Assembly: GCA_965116665.1 (NCBI GenBank)
Contig: OZ220709.1
Location: 3,472,001 to 3,536,000 of the forward strand
DNA from: Aldehydirespirator sp965116665
GTDB taxonomy: Bacteria > Actinomycetota > Acidimicrobiia > Acidimicrobiales > Aldehydirespiratoraceae
Reading direction: 5' to 3'
Length of the DNA: 64,000 bases
Below are positions 48,976-57,457 of this stretch, in pieces (the first letter of the stretch is position 1; each line of letters begins with the position of its first letter). A program made the position numbers and the translations under genes. The notes under the pieces were generated by a model. It ran no database searches. It saw only the letters and a list, made by a program, of their open reading frames with translations, and was not told the DNA's origin.

Positions 48976-50205
48976 GTGCGTGAGGGTTCCGGACCGGGTC
49001 GAGCGGGCCTCATGGGCCGTCCGGGGTCCACCGCCGGATTCGCGGCCCTGGTCACGGCCTCGCTGCTGGTGACCACGGCGGCCAATCTCTCCCCGCCGCT
49101 GGTGAGCGCCCTGGCCGTGCAGATCCAGAGGGATCTCAGGATCGGCGAAGCCGGGATCGGGATGACGATCAGCGTCTTCTTCCTTGTCGGCTCGGCCACC
49201 TCCGCGGTGGCCGGCAGGATGGTCGAACGGATCGGTCCGGTCGCGTCGCTGCGGCTGGCGGCCGCCACGGGCGGCACGATCCTGGTGGCGGCCGGAGCGG
49301 CGGCCCGATCCTGGGCCGTGTTGGTGGCCTTCGTCGCCGCGGCCGGCCTGGCCAACTCGCTGGCCCAGCCCGCAGCCAACCTCTACGTGGCCCGGAGCGT
49401 GCCGAACCGGCGCCAAGGCCTGGCTCTCGGCGTCCAGAAGGCGGGTGTCCCGACGGCGTCGCTGCTGGCAGGGCTGGCCGTGCCGACGGTCGGGTTGACC
49501 ATCGGCTGGAGCTGGGCCTTCGCGCTCGGAGGGCTGCTCGCGTTGGCGGTGTCACTCGGCGTGCCGTCCATCGGCGACGGGCCGTCGACCGCAACCCAGC
49601 GGCGATCGGCGGGGCAGGACCGGGCATCCCAGCCCCGGCCCGACGTACCCGTACGACTGCTGGTCGCGACGGCAGGCTCGATCTCCCTGGCCGCCATGGG
49701 CTCCATGGCGCTCGGCTCGTTCTTCGTGCTGTCGAGCGTGGAGATCGGCGTGGACGAGGCCTCCGCCGGCGTTCTGCTGATGGCCGGGAGTGTGGTCGGG
49801 ATCGTGACACGGCTGGTGATGGGCGCCAGCGCGGACCGCAGCTCTCTGAGCCCGTGGCACATGCTGACAGCCATGTTCGCGGTGGCCGGGCTGGCCTTCG
49901 TCGGGCTGTCGATGGGATCCAAGCCGATGCTGTTCGCATCCATGCCCTTCGCCTTCGCGACGTCATTCGCCTGGCCCGGGCTGTACCACCTGGCCGTGGT
50001 GCGGTCGAACCCGTCGGCACCGGGGACGGCCACCGGCATCACCATGACGGGCGGCTTCGCCGGCGCGGTGACCGGCCCGCTGCTGTTCGGGCTGTTGGTG
50101 GAGGCAGCCGGCTACGCCTGGGCCTGGGGCTTCATCGCCGTCACGTCAGGCGCGGCCGCGGCGGTGATGGCGGTGGTCGGCCGCCTCGTCGAAGCAAGCC
50201 GCTAG
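48976..50205 (+). CDS. MFS transporter
   Basis: A 409-residue major facilitator protein: AGRMVERIGPVASL as loop motif and MGASADRSSLSP in the second half, with a charged central loop. GTG at 48976 is chosen because GAGGGGAA lies about 8 nt before it. Its shared control region with the ALDH-HDO operon suggests it carries the substrate of that pathway. The 50206-50312 gap after it contains an imperfect direct repeat of about 48 bp (from 50211 and 50260). Confidence 0.83.
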   Translation: MREGSGPGRAGLMGRPGSTAGFAALVTASLLVTTAANLSPPLVSALAVQIQRDLRIGEAGIGMTISVFFLVGSATSAVAGRMVERIGPVASLRLAAATGGTILVAAGAAARSWAVLVAFVAAAGLANSLAQPAANLYVARSVPNRRQGLALGVQKAGVPTASLLAGLAVPTVGLTIGWSWAFALGGLLALAVSLGVPSIGDGPSTATQRRSAGQDRASQPRPDVPVRLLVATAGSISLAAMGSMALGSFFVLSSVEIGVDEASAGVLLMAGSVVGIVTRLVMGASADRSSLSPWHMLTAMFAVAGLAFVGLSMGSKPMLFASMPFAFATSFAWPGLYHLAVVRSNPSAPGTATGITMTGGFAGAVTGPLLFGLLVEAAGYAWAWGFIAVTSGAAAAVMAVVGRLVEASR

Positions 50206-50312
50206 ACCTGCCGGCGCGACCACCGCTGAGACACCCGGAAGCCGCCAGCCCTCGACCCGCCGGCGCGACCGCGGAGACACCCGGCAGCAGCGAGCCGCTA
50301 GACATCTTGTCG

Positions 50313-51839
50313 ATGTCGCACGCTGACGACTTCCTCGCGAAGCTGACCGGCGGGACCTTTCGCGAGTGGTCGCGAGAGGTCGTCTCCGAGGATCCTCTCA
50401 GATTCGGCGGCCGCCAGGCCTACTCAGCCCGGCTGGCGGAACTCCAGGCCACCGATCCCCGGGCGGAAGCGGTGCGGGTTGGCTTCGCCACGATCGGCGG
50501 CCACGAATCGGCTGTGATCTGCAGCGACTACGACTTCATGGCGGGCACTCTGGGGGTCGCGGCGGCCGAGCGGGTGGCCCGAGCCTTCGTGGTGGCCACG
50601 GCGTCGAGGAGGCCGGTCGTCGGGATCTGCCGATCAGGCGGGACGAGGATGCAGGAGGGCACCCCGGCCTTCATCAAGATGCTCTCCATCGGCGCAGCCG
50701 TCTCCGAGCACCGTGAGGCGGGGCTGCCCTATCTCAGCTACCTGATGGATCCCGCCATGGGCGGCGCGCTGGCGGCGTGGGGCACGCAGGGTCATCTGGT
50801 GTGGGCCGAACCGGGCGCTTCGATCTCGCTGACCGGTCCCCGAGTGGTGAAGGCGGTGATCGGCGAGACGGTTCCCCTCGACGAGATCAGCGCGGAGGCC
50901 GCCATGGAGCGGGGTCTGGTCGATGACGTGGTGCATCCGGACGACCTGGCGCGGCGCATCGGCGGGTGGTTGGACATCGTCGTGGCGCCGGTCGAGGCGC
51001 CCACACGCCCGGAGTCCCCCGCGCCGGATGAGGCCCGGGCCCGGGAGCACCACGACACCTGGCAGTCGGTGATCCGCTCACGGTCCGGCGATCGCCCGTC
51101 GATCGAGTCGCTGCTCCAGGCCGCGGACTCGCCGCTCATCGAGATGCGGGGCGACCGCACCGGCGCCGACGACCGCGGGCTTCTGGCCGGGTTCACGAGG
51201 TTCAGGGGCGAACCGGCTGTGACGATCGGCTTCCGGCGACCGGGCGGGCGGGGAGCGGAGGTGTCTCCGAGCGGGTACCGCAAGGCGCAGCGGGCTGTCT
51301 GGGTCGCGGAGGAGCTGGGTCTGCCGGTGGTGTCCTTCATCGACACCCGGGGAACCGGCGCGGGGGCCGAGGTCGAGAAGGAGGGCCTGGGCCACGCGGT
51401 CGGCACCCTGATCCGGCAACTGCTGGGCATCCGCGCCCCGACGGTCTCGATACTGATGGGCGAGGGGGCCGGCGCCGGGGCCATAGCGCTGCTGGCCGCC
51501 GACACGATGATCGCGCTCGAGGATTCGTGGCTCGCACCCATTGCCCCGGAGGCCGGATCAGCCATCCTGTTCCGCAACACCGACGAGGCACCGAGAATGG
51601 CCAGGGGCCAGGGTGCCGATGTCGAGACGCTGCGCGACGAAGGGCTCATCGACCTGGTGCTGCCCGAGGGACCGACGGTGCAGCAGACCTGTGAGCGGCT
51701 GGTCGATGCCGTTGCATGGACGCTGCGGCGCACCTCGTCCATCCCGCCGGATGAGCGGCTGCTGGCCCGTCGTGTGAACATCAGGTCACTGGCACGCCAG
51801 CACCTGATCATCCGCGACCCCGCCCCAGGAGCCTCCTAA
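50313..51839 (+). CDS. Fused acyl-CoA carboxylase carboxyltransferase (AccD-AccA type)
   Basis: A 508-residue protein with two crotonase-fold halves: an AccD-like part with ICRSGGTRMQEGTPAFIKM and an AccA-like part with FIDTRGTGAGAEVEKEGLG and LMGEGAGAGAIAL. It would transfer the carboxyl group from biotin to an acyl-CoA. No zinc finger is seen, and no biotin carboxylase or carrier gene is nearby, so partners must be elsewhere. ATG at 50313; a TTG two codons earlier is possible. Confidence 0.83.
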   Translation: MSHADDFLAKLTGGTFREWSREVVSEDPLRFGGRQAYSARLAELQATDPRAEAVRVGFATIGGHESAVICSDYDFMAGTLGVAAAERVARAFVVATASRRPVVGICRSGGTRMQEGTPAFIKMLSIGAAVSEHREAGLPYLSYLMDPAMGGALAAWGTQGHLVWAEPGASISLTGPRVVKAVIGETVPLDEISAEAAMERGLVDDVVHPDDLARRIGGWLDIVVAPVEAPTRPESPAPDEARAREHHDTWQSVIRSRSGDRPSIESLLQAADSPLIEMRGDRTGADDRGLLAGFTRFRGEPAVTIGFRRPGGRGAEVSPSGYRKAQRAVWVAEELGLPVVSFIDTRGTGAGAEVEKEGLGHAVGTLIRQLLGIRAPTVSILMGEGAGAGAIALLAADTMIALEDSWLAPIAPEAGSAILFRNTDEAPRMARGQGADVETLRDEGLIDLVLPEGPTVQQTCERLVDAVAWTLRRTSSIPPDERLLARRVNIRSLARQHLIIRDPAPGAS

Positions 51840-51842
51840 GCC

Positions 51843-52952
51843 CTAAGCCCCCGCCGCGAGCGGGGGGCCGTAGAGGCGCTCGGCGTTGCCGGCGAGGATG
51901 GCCTGCTTGTCGGGGCTGGTCAGGTCGGGGTTCTCCAACAGCTCGTCGATCTCATGGCGGCAGGTGGCCGCGGTGACCTCGTGGGGAAAGTCCGAGGAGA
52001 ACACCAGCGCCGAGCTGCCCACCAGCTCCACCAGACGGGCCAGACCGAGCTCGTCGCCCTCGCAGCCGACGAAGATGCGGCCCGCGTCGGCGTGGTCCAG
52101 CACGTAGTCGCTGACCCGCCCGCCGGGCTCCACCGCGCAGAACCGGCCGGCCGGATCGTGCTGGCTGAACGCCGACCACGAGTTGTCGAAGCGCTCCAGG
52201 CAGGTGATGAACCAGTTGACGCCGCCCTCCAGGAAGGCGATGCGCAACCCCGGGTGGCGGTCGAGGATGCCGTTGGAGACGATCCCGGCCAGTGCGATCA
52301 TCTGTCCCCACGGATGGCCGAGGGCGTGCACGAAGGGCCACACGTCGAGGTAGTCGATCCCGAAGTTGGCGTGGCACCCGCCGTGGACGGAAAGGGCACA
52401 GCCGAGCCGCTCGGCCTCGGCGTACACCGGCCAGTACTCCCGGGAGCCGAGATGGCCCCGCAGACCGTTGGAGGGCAGCATGGCTCCCACCAGTCCCAGC
52501 TCGGTGACGGCCCGCTGCAGCTCCTCCACCGCAGCGGTGGGGATCTGCATGGGCAGCAGCGCCATGCCGCTGAGCCTCTCATCGGCCTGAACATGGGTCT
52601 CGCTGAGCCAGTCGTTGTAGGCCCGGGCCAGGGCCACGGCCACCTCCGGGTAGTTGATTCTGCCGATGGAGAGGCCCGCGGTCGGGTACAGCACCGCGGC
52701 CGAGATCCCGACGGTGTCGAGGAACTCCCGCCACTGCGGGGCCCGTACCCGGCCGGCCCGGTTGAAGCTGGCCGCGGAGTGCCGGAAGCTGGTGTGCACA
52801 TGGTCCAGCGGCGGGAACAGGCCAACCACCGGCGGGACCAGCCCCACGCTGCGGGGCGTCTCCAGGGCCATCTCCCGGTAGGTGCTGGGCAGGTACTCGA
52901 GGATCTCCGTGGAGTCCTCCTGAACGTGGCCGTCGGCGTCGATGACCCTCAT
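51843..52952 (-). CDS. Amidohydrolase 2 family (ACMSD/decarboxylase-like) protein
   Basis: A 369-residue metal-dependent hydrolase or decarboxylase: the N-terminal RVIDADGHVQE, VHGGCHAN, LRIAFLEGGVNWF and the late FSSDFPHE with the metal aspartate. These match the ACMSD / 5-carboxyvanillate-type branch, which decarboxylates aromatic acids. ATG at 52952 overlaps the epimerase stop (ATGA). Convergent with the carboxyltransferase gene (3 nt gap). Confidence 0.83.
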   Translation of the reverse strand: MRVIDADGHVQEDSTEILEYLPSTYREMALETPRSVGLVPPVVGLFPPLDHVHTSFRHSAASFNRAGRVRAPQWREFLDTVGISAAVLYPTAGLSIGRINYPEVAVALARAYNDWLSETHVQADERLSGMALLPMQIPTAAVEELQRAVTELGLVGAMLPSNGLRGHLGSREYWPVYAEAERLGCALSVHGGCHANFGIDYLDVWPFVHALGHPWGQMIALAGIVSNGILDRHPGLRIAFLEGGVNWFITCLERFDNSWSAFSQHDPAGRFCAVEPGGRVSDYVLDHADAGRIFVGCEGDELGLARLVELVGSSALVFSSDFPHEVTAATCRHEIDELLENPDLTSPDKQAILAGNAERLYGPPLAAGA

Positions 52953-53923
52953 CCGGCCAGCCATCGCAGGTAGTCGGCGACCGCGACGTCCATCGGGTAC
53001 TCCACCTTGTAGCCGAGGTCGCGCCGGGACGCGGTCAGGTCCATGGGACTGGTCGTGTTGCCGTACTTGGTCATCGAGTCCTCCTGGGTGATCTCCAGGT
53101 CGATCGAACGGCCCGCGGCCTGCTCGATCCGCTCGATGATGGCTGCGATGGTGAGAAGCTCCCCCATGGTGACGTTGTAGACGCGGTTGGGGACCTCGGG
53201 CGCGAAGGCGGCCCGCACCAACCCCTGGGCACCGTCGACGGAGTAGGTGTAGTCCATGCCCTGGCGGTGCAGATCGGCCTCCGCGATGCGGTAAGTGCGC
53301 CCGTAGTGGGCGCATTCGATGAGCTGCTTGAGCAGCTTGCTGGGCCCGCCGCCGGGCAGCCCGTGCCAGGGGCCGAACACGCCGCCGAAGCGGACCACGG
53401 CGGTATCGAGCCCGTAGGAGTCGGCGTAGTTGTGGCACAGCCACTCCGACGCCAGCTTCATCGACGCGTACAGCGACGGCGGGTACTCGCTGACCACGTT
53501 CAGGGCGAAGTCCTCGATGGTGTCGTCGGTGGGGACGACACTGCGGCGGCCCATCGTCACCACCGTCGAGCTGCAGAACACCACCCGGGCCAGACCGGCC
53601 ATCCGGGCCGCCTCCAGAACAGCCACGGTGCCCATGACGTTCACCCTCACTCCAGCCACCGGCCTACCGATCAGGTCACGAGTCAGCAGGGACGCGGTGT
53701 GGATGATCCGCTCCACGCCGTGGGACTCGATGGCCCGCAGCAGGTCCCCGATATCGCCGATGTCGCCCTTGACCAACTCCACCGAAGCGAGGTCGAGCCT
53801 CTCGGAGAGATTGGGCTCGCTGAAGGCGACGTCGTAGAGGACCGGACGCTCGCCTCGCTCATTGACGATGCGGGCCGCCGCAAGCGACCCGATCATGCCT
53901 GCACCGGTGATGAGGGTGGTCAT
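52949..53923 (-). CDS. NAD-dependent epimerase/dehydratase
   Basis: A 324-residue extended SDR: LITGAGMIGSLAAARIV, FCSSTVVTMG, YASMKLASEWLCHNY (Y-x3-K) and VYNVTMGELLTI. Paralogue of the enzyme at 34635 and, like it, beside a gene for an enzyme of small acid metabolism. Divergent from gntR across 116 bp; a degenerate box CTGTCTACAC starts at 53955. Confidence 0.82.
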   Translation of the reverse strand: MTTLITGAGMIGSLAAARIVNERGERPVLYDVAFSEPNLSERLDLASVELVKGDIGDIGDLLRAIESHGVERIIHTASLLTRDLIGRPVAGVRVNVMGTVAVLEAARMAGLARVVFCSSTVVTMGRRSVVPTDDTIEDFALNVVSEYPPSLYASMKLASEWLCHNYADSYGLDTAVVRFGGVFGPWHGLPGGGPSKLLKQLIECAHYGRTYRIAEADLHRQGMDYTYSVDGAQGLVRAAFAPEVPNRVYNVTMGELLTIAAIIERIEQAAGRSIDLEITQEDSMTKYGNTTSPMDLTASRRDLGYKVEYPMDVAVADYLRWLAG

Positions 53924-54039
53924 GGATATGCCCCTTCCGGATCACTCGGCGCGCCTGTCTACACGGCCCGGTCGCCTAGCTTCCTATCGGGCGGGCGGCC
54001 CATGTAATATCGCTCCGGGGGGGATGGAGGACCAGAACC

Positions 54040-54708
54040 TTGAGCGACAACAACAGCGAACAGCCCCTGCGGGAGGTGGTCGCCGGCCAGCTTCGCTCGA
54101 TGATTCTCGGCGGGGAACTCAAGCCCGGCCAGCGACTGGTTGAGGGCCAGCTCGCGGAGCGACTCGGAGTGAGCCGCAACCCCGTGCGGGAGGCGATGCG
54201 CTCACTGGAGGCGACCGGCCTGATCGAGGTGGTGCCCCGGCGGGGCGCCCATGTATGCGTAATCGACAAGTGCGAGGTCCACCACATCCAGCGGATCAGG
54301 ACGCTGGTGGAGGGATACGCGGTGGAGCAGGCCGCAACGCGCCAGGATCCTGAGAGCATCGGACGGATCCTGGACTGCCTCGAGAACGGCCGGGCCGCCA
54401 CCGAGCGGGGTGACCCGGTCACGGCCGCCATCTGCCACCGGGACTTCCACATCGCAGTGGAGGAGGCCGCAGGCATCCCCTTCCTGCGCCAGGTGCTGGA
54501 CCCGCTCCGCCAGCAGACCGAACTCGTCTTCTCGGTGGTCACCGACAGCCGGGGCGAGATCACCTGGGAGGAGCACGAGGCGATCTACGACGCGGTGGCC
54601 TCGGGCAACGCGGAGTGCGCCAAGGAGTTGATCCGCCAGCACATCGTCAACGCGCTGGAGTCCTTCGAGCAGACGTTGGAATCGACAGCAGCCGCCGCAG
54701 AGCGTTGA
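54040..54708 (+). CDS. GntR family regulator, FadR/FCD subfamily
   Basis: A 222-residue regulator. The winged HTH covers about residues 9-75 with LAERLGVSRNPVREAMRSL as recognition helix region; the C-terminal FCD domain (about 80-215) keeps helical ligand-binding residues, including CHRDFHIAVEEAAG and EEHEAIYDAV, which supply histidines for a metal. Members respond to carboxylic acids. Their operators are palindromes of the form T-x-GT...AC-x-A, which the GTATAC boxes of this window resemble; this is the only regulator gene seen here and so the best candidate to bind them. TTG start; the leader has GGATGGAGGA. Confidence 0.85.
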   Translation: MSDNNSEQPLREVVAGQLRSMILGGELKPGQRLVEGQLAERLGVSRNPVREAMRSLEATGLIEVVPRRGAHVCVIDKCEVHHIQRIRTLVEGYAVEQAATRQDPESIGRILDCLENGRAATERGDPVTAAICHRDFHIAVEEAAGIPFLRQVLDPLRQQTELVFSVVTDSRGEITWEEHEAIYDAVASGNAECAKELIRQHIVNALESFEQTLESTAAAAER

Positions 54709-54774
54709 CGTCGAGCGCCCGGCCCGGAGGCCGAGCGGAGAGTCCGCCGTGCCACGAGGACCGCGCCAGCGCGG

Positions 54775-54847
54775 AGCGAGGCCAGGGCCCGAGCGGCCCG
54801 TGAGCGCAGCGAACAAGAGCGGGAAGCAAGGCCGAGCGGAGAGTCCG
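54775..54847. repeat. Dispersed repeat, inverted copy, flanked by short direct repeat
   Basis: Inverse of the family at 14638 and 45004 (54775-54823), containing GGCCCGAGCGGCCCGTGAGC. The short sequence GGCCGAGCGGAGAGTCC occurs on both sides, at about 54730 and 54831. The repeat contains the best GTG start of the next gene. Confidence 0.75.
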
Positions 54848-57394
54848 ACACGCCAGCGGGCCCTCGAGTGGCTGGTGGCCGATCCCGACCCCGAGACCGG
54901 CGCGGAGCTGCAAGCCCTGCTGGACGGCGATCCGATCGATCTTGAACGCCGGTTCGAGGGCCGGCTCGCCTTCGGGACAGCCGGCATGCGGGGCCCGATG
55001 GGGGCGGGCCCGCTCCGCATGAACCGGGTGCTGGTGCGGATGGTGGCCGCGGCGCTGGCCGTGCGTGTGCTGGAGGAGGGTGAGGAGCACCCGCATGTGG
55101 TGGTGGGATACGACGCACGCCACCGGAGCCATGCCTTCGCCGCCGACACCGCCCGGGTGCTGGCCGCCCGGCAGGTTCCGGTGACGGTGCTGCCAGGGCC
55201 GGTCCCCACCCCGGTGCTGGCCTTCGCGGTGAAGCACCTGGACGCGTCGGCCGGGGTGATGGTCACCGCCAGCCACAATCCACGGGCCGACAACGGCTAC
55301 AAGGTCTACTGGCGGGGCGGCCAGCAGCTGGCCGCCCCGATCGACGCGGAGATCAGCCGGATCATCGACCGGACCGCGCCCTCGGCCCCTGCTGATCTGG
55401 CATCCGGCGACGATCCGGCGATCACAACCGCAGGCGATGACCTGGTCGAGGCGTACCTGAAGGCGGTGTCGGGGCTGCTGGTGCCGGGGGGGCGGCGCTC
55501 GGTGCGCATGGCCTACACGCCGCTTCACGGCGTGGGCGGGTCCACGTTCCTGCGAGCGCTGTCACGCGCCGGGTTCGACCCGCCCGCGGTGGTGGCCGGC
55601 CAGGCCGAGCCTGATCCCGACTTCCCCACCGCCCCGTTCCCCAACCCCGAGGAGACCGGCGTCCTCGATCCGCTCATGGAGCTGGCCGCAGAGACCGGCG
55701 CCGACGTGGCCCTGGCCCACGATCCCGACGCCGACCGGCTGGCGGTGGCGGTGCCCGCCGGCGGGCGGTGGCGGCTGCTGACCGGGGACGAGACGGGATG
55801 CCTGCTGGCCGAGCACCTGCTTCGCAGGGATCGAGCAGGACCCAACGAGCGGCGCCGGCTGGTGGTCAACACCGTGGTGTCGTCGCGCCTGCTGCGGTGG
55901 GTCGCGGCCCACCACGGCGCCGAATGGGCGGAGACGCCCACCGGCTTCAAATGGATCATGCAGGCCCATTCCCAGCGGGCCGCCGACCACGACCTGGTGC
56001 TGGGCTACGAGGAGGCGCTCGGCTACGCGGTGGGCGAGGCGGTCAGCGACAAGGACGGCATCGGGGCGGCGCTGGTGATGGCCGAGCTCGTGGCCGACCT
56101 GAAGACCCACCGGCGGACCCTGAGCGACCTCCTCGACGACCTCCATCTCCGCCACGGTGTGCACGCCACCGGGCAGCGCTCGATCCGCTTCGAGTCGACG
56201 CCCGGTGGTGAGCAGCCCATGAAGCGGGCCATGGCCGCGCTGCGGGCCGCCCCGCCGACCGCGCTGGCCGGCGCGGCGGTGACCGCGGTCCACGACCTCG
56301 CAGCCACCAGCGGTGACCTGCCACCCGCCGACGCGGTGGTGCTGGAGATCTTCGGGCGCGAGGCCAGGGTGATCGTGAGACCGAGCGGCACCGAACCCAA
56401 GATGAAGATCTACTCAGAGGCGGTCGTGACCCCGCCCAGCGGCAGCCGCGGTGACGGTTGGCTCCAGCCGGCCCGAGTCGAGGCCCGGACCACGATGGCG
56501 GCGGTGCTCGACGCCGCTGTGGGGTACGTGTCCGACCCCGAGCGGCACGGCGCGGCTGCGGCTGGCGCGCCCGCTGGCGATCCCCCGGACCGGGCCCAGG
56601 CCGCGGGCCGTGCCGGGGGAACCCGAGCCGATGACCTGCGCCTGGTGGTGCGGTGCACGGACCTGACCACCCTCGAGGGCGACGACACGCCGGGGCGGAT
56701 CCGGGCGCTGTGCGCTGCGGCGCTGCGCCCCGATCCGGCCGATCCCACCGTGGGACCGGTGGCCGCGGTGTGCGTCTACCCCGCACTCGCCGGCCTGGCC
56801 GCTGAGATCCTCGCGGGCACGGCCGTGAAGGTGGCCAGCGTGGCCGGAGCGTTCCCCAGCGGGCTGTCGCCCCTGGAGGTCAAGGTGGCGGAGGTGAGCG
56901 CCGCGGTGGCCGCGGGCGCCACCGAGATCGACACCGTGCTCAACCGGGCCGCGTTCCTGTCCGGCCGTCACGATGTCGCCGCCGGGGAGTTGCGGGCGCT
57001 GCGGCAGGCCGCGGGCAGGGCGCATCTCAAAGTGATCCTGGAGGTCTGCGAGCTGGGCTCGGCCGCGGCGATCGCCGAGGCGACCCGGATGGCCATCGAC
57101 GCGGGGGCCGACTTTGTCAAGACCTCCACCGGCAAGGGCTCATCGGGAGCATCACCGATGGCGGTACGGGCGATGGCCGAAACGGTGGCCGAGCACCGCG
57201 CCGCTCGAGGCCGTCGGATCGGGATCAAGGTGGCGGGCGGCGTCCGAACCGCGGCAGACGCCCTCGAGTACCTCGAGATCGTGCGGGCTGTGCTGGGCGA
57301 CGACTGGCTGGTGCCGGAGCGCCTCCGCTTCGGCGCGTCCAGCCTGCTGGGGAACGTCGTAGCCGAACTAGTCGCCTGCTGGGGAACGTCGTAG
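54800..57394 (+). CDS. Bifunctional phosphohexo/pentomutase - deoxyribose-phosphate aldolase fusion
   Basis: About 864 residues. Residues 1 to about 590 are an alpha-D-phosphohexomutase-type protein: catalytic serine in TASHNPRADNGYK (about 157), metal loop DPDADRLAVAV (about 308), sugar loop GYEEALGY (about 400) and phosphate loop PSGTEPKMKIY (about 527). Residues about 613-864 are DeoC: VAGAFPSG, EIDTVLN (Asp about 710), KVILEVCEL, the Schiff-base lysine in DFVKTSTGKG (about 774), IKVAGGVRT and FGASSLL. Together they could turn (deoxy)ribose-1-phosphate into ribose-5-phosphate or acetaldehyde and glyceraldehyde-3-phosphate. Start uncertain: GTG at 54800 lies in a repeat, GTG at 54749 is an alternative. 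Confidence 0.85.
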   Translation: MSAANKSGKQGRAESPTRQRALEWLVADPDPETGAELQALLDGDPIDLERRFEGRLAFGTAGMRGPMGAGPLRMNRVLVRMVAAALAVRVLEEGEEHPHVVVGYDARHRSHAFAADTARVLAARQVPVTVLPGPVPTPVLAFAVKHLDASAGVMVTASHNPRADNGYKVYWRGGQQLAAPIDAEISRIIDRTAPSAPADLASGDDPAITTAGDDLVEAYLKAVSGLLVPGGRRSVRMAYTPLHGVGGSTFLRALSRAGFDPPAVVAGQAEPDPDFPTAPFPNPEETGVLDPLMELAAETGADVALAHDPDADRLAVAVPAGGRWRLLTGDETGCLLAEHLLRRDRAGPNERRRLVVNTVVSSRLLRWVAAHHGAEWAETPTGFKWIMQAHSQRAADHDLVLGYEEALGYAVGEAVSDKDGIGAALVMAELVADLKTHRRTLSDLLDDLHLRHGVHATGQRSIRFESTPGGEQPMKRAMAALRAAPPTALAGAAVTAVHDLAATSGDLPPADAVVLEIFGREARVIVRPSGTEPKMKIYSEAVVTPPSGSRGDGWLQPARVEARTTMAAVLDAAVGYVSDPERHGAAAAGAPAGDPPDRAQAAGRAGGTRADDLRLVVRCTDLTTLEGDDTPGRIRALCAAALRPDPADPTVGPVAAVCVYPALAGLAAEILAGTAVKVASVAGAFPSGLSPLEVKVAEVSAAVAAGATEIDTVLNRAAFLSGRHDVAAGELRALRQAAGRAHLKVILEVCELGSAAAIAEATRMAIDAGADFVKTSTGKGSSGASPMAVRAMAETVAEHRAARGRRIGIKVAGGVRTAADALEYLEIVRAVLGDDWLVPERLRFGASSLLGNVVAELVACWGTS

Positions 57395-57405
57395 CCGAAC
57401 CAGTC
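57342..57405. repeat. 32-bp tandem duplication across the end of the DeoC domain
   Basis: Two copies (57342-57373, 57374-57405) differing at one base, with GCCTGCTG starting again at 57406. As 32 is not a multiple of three, the second copy is read in another frame and supplies the present TAG; a single copy would have ended at a TGA after GCCTGC. The effect is a few altered C-terminal residues. Confidence 0.85.
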
Positions 57406-57457
57406 GCCTGCTGAGGCGAGCGTCATGGGGCATAATTCGCCGACCGGGAGGGCACCC

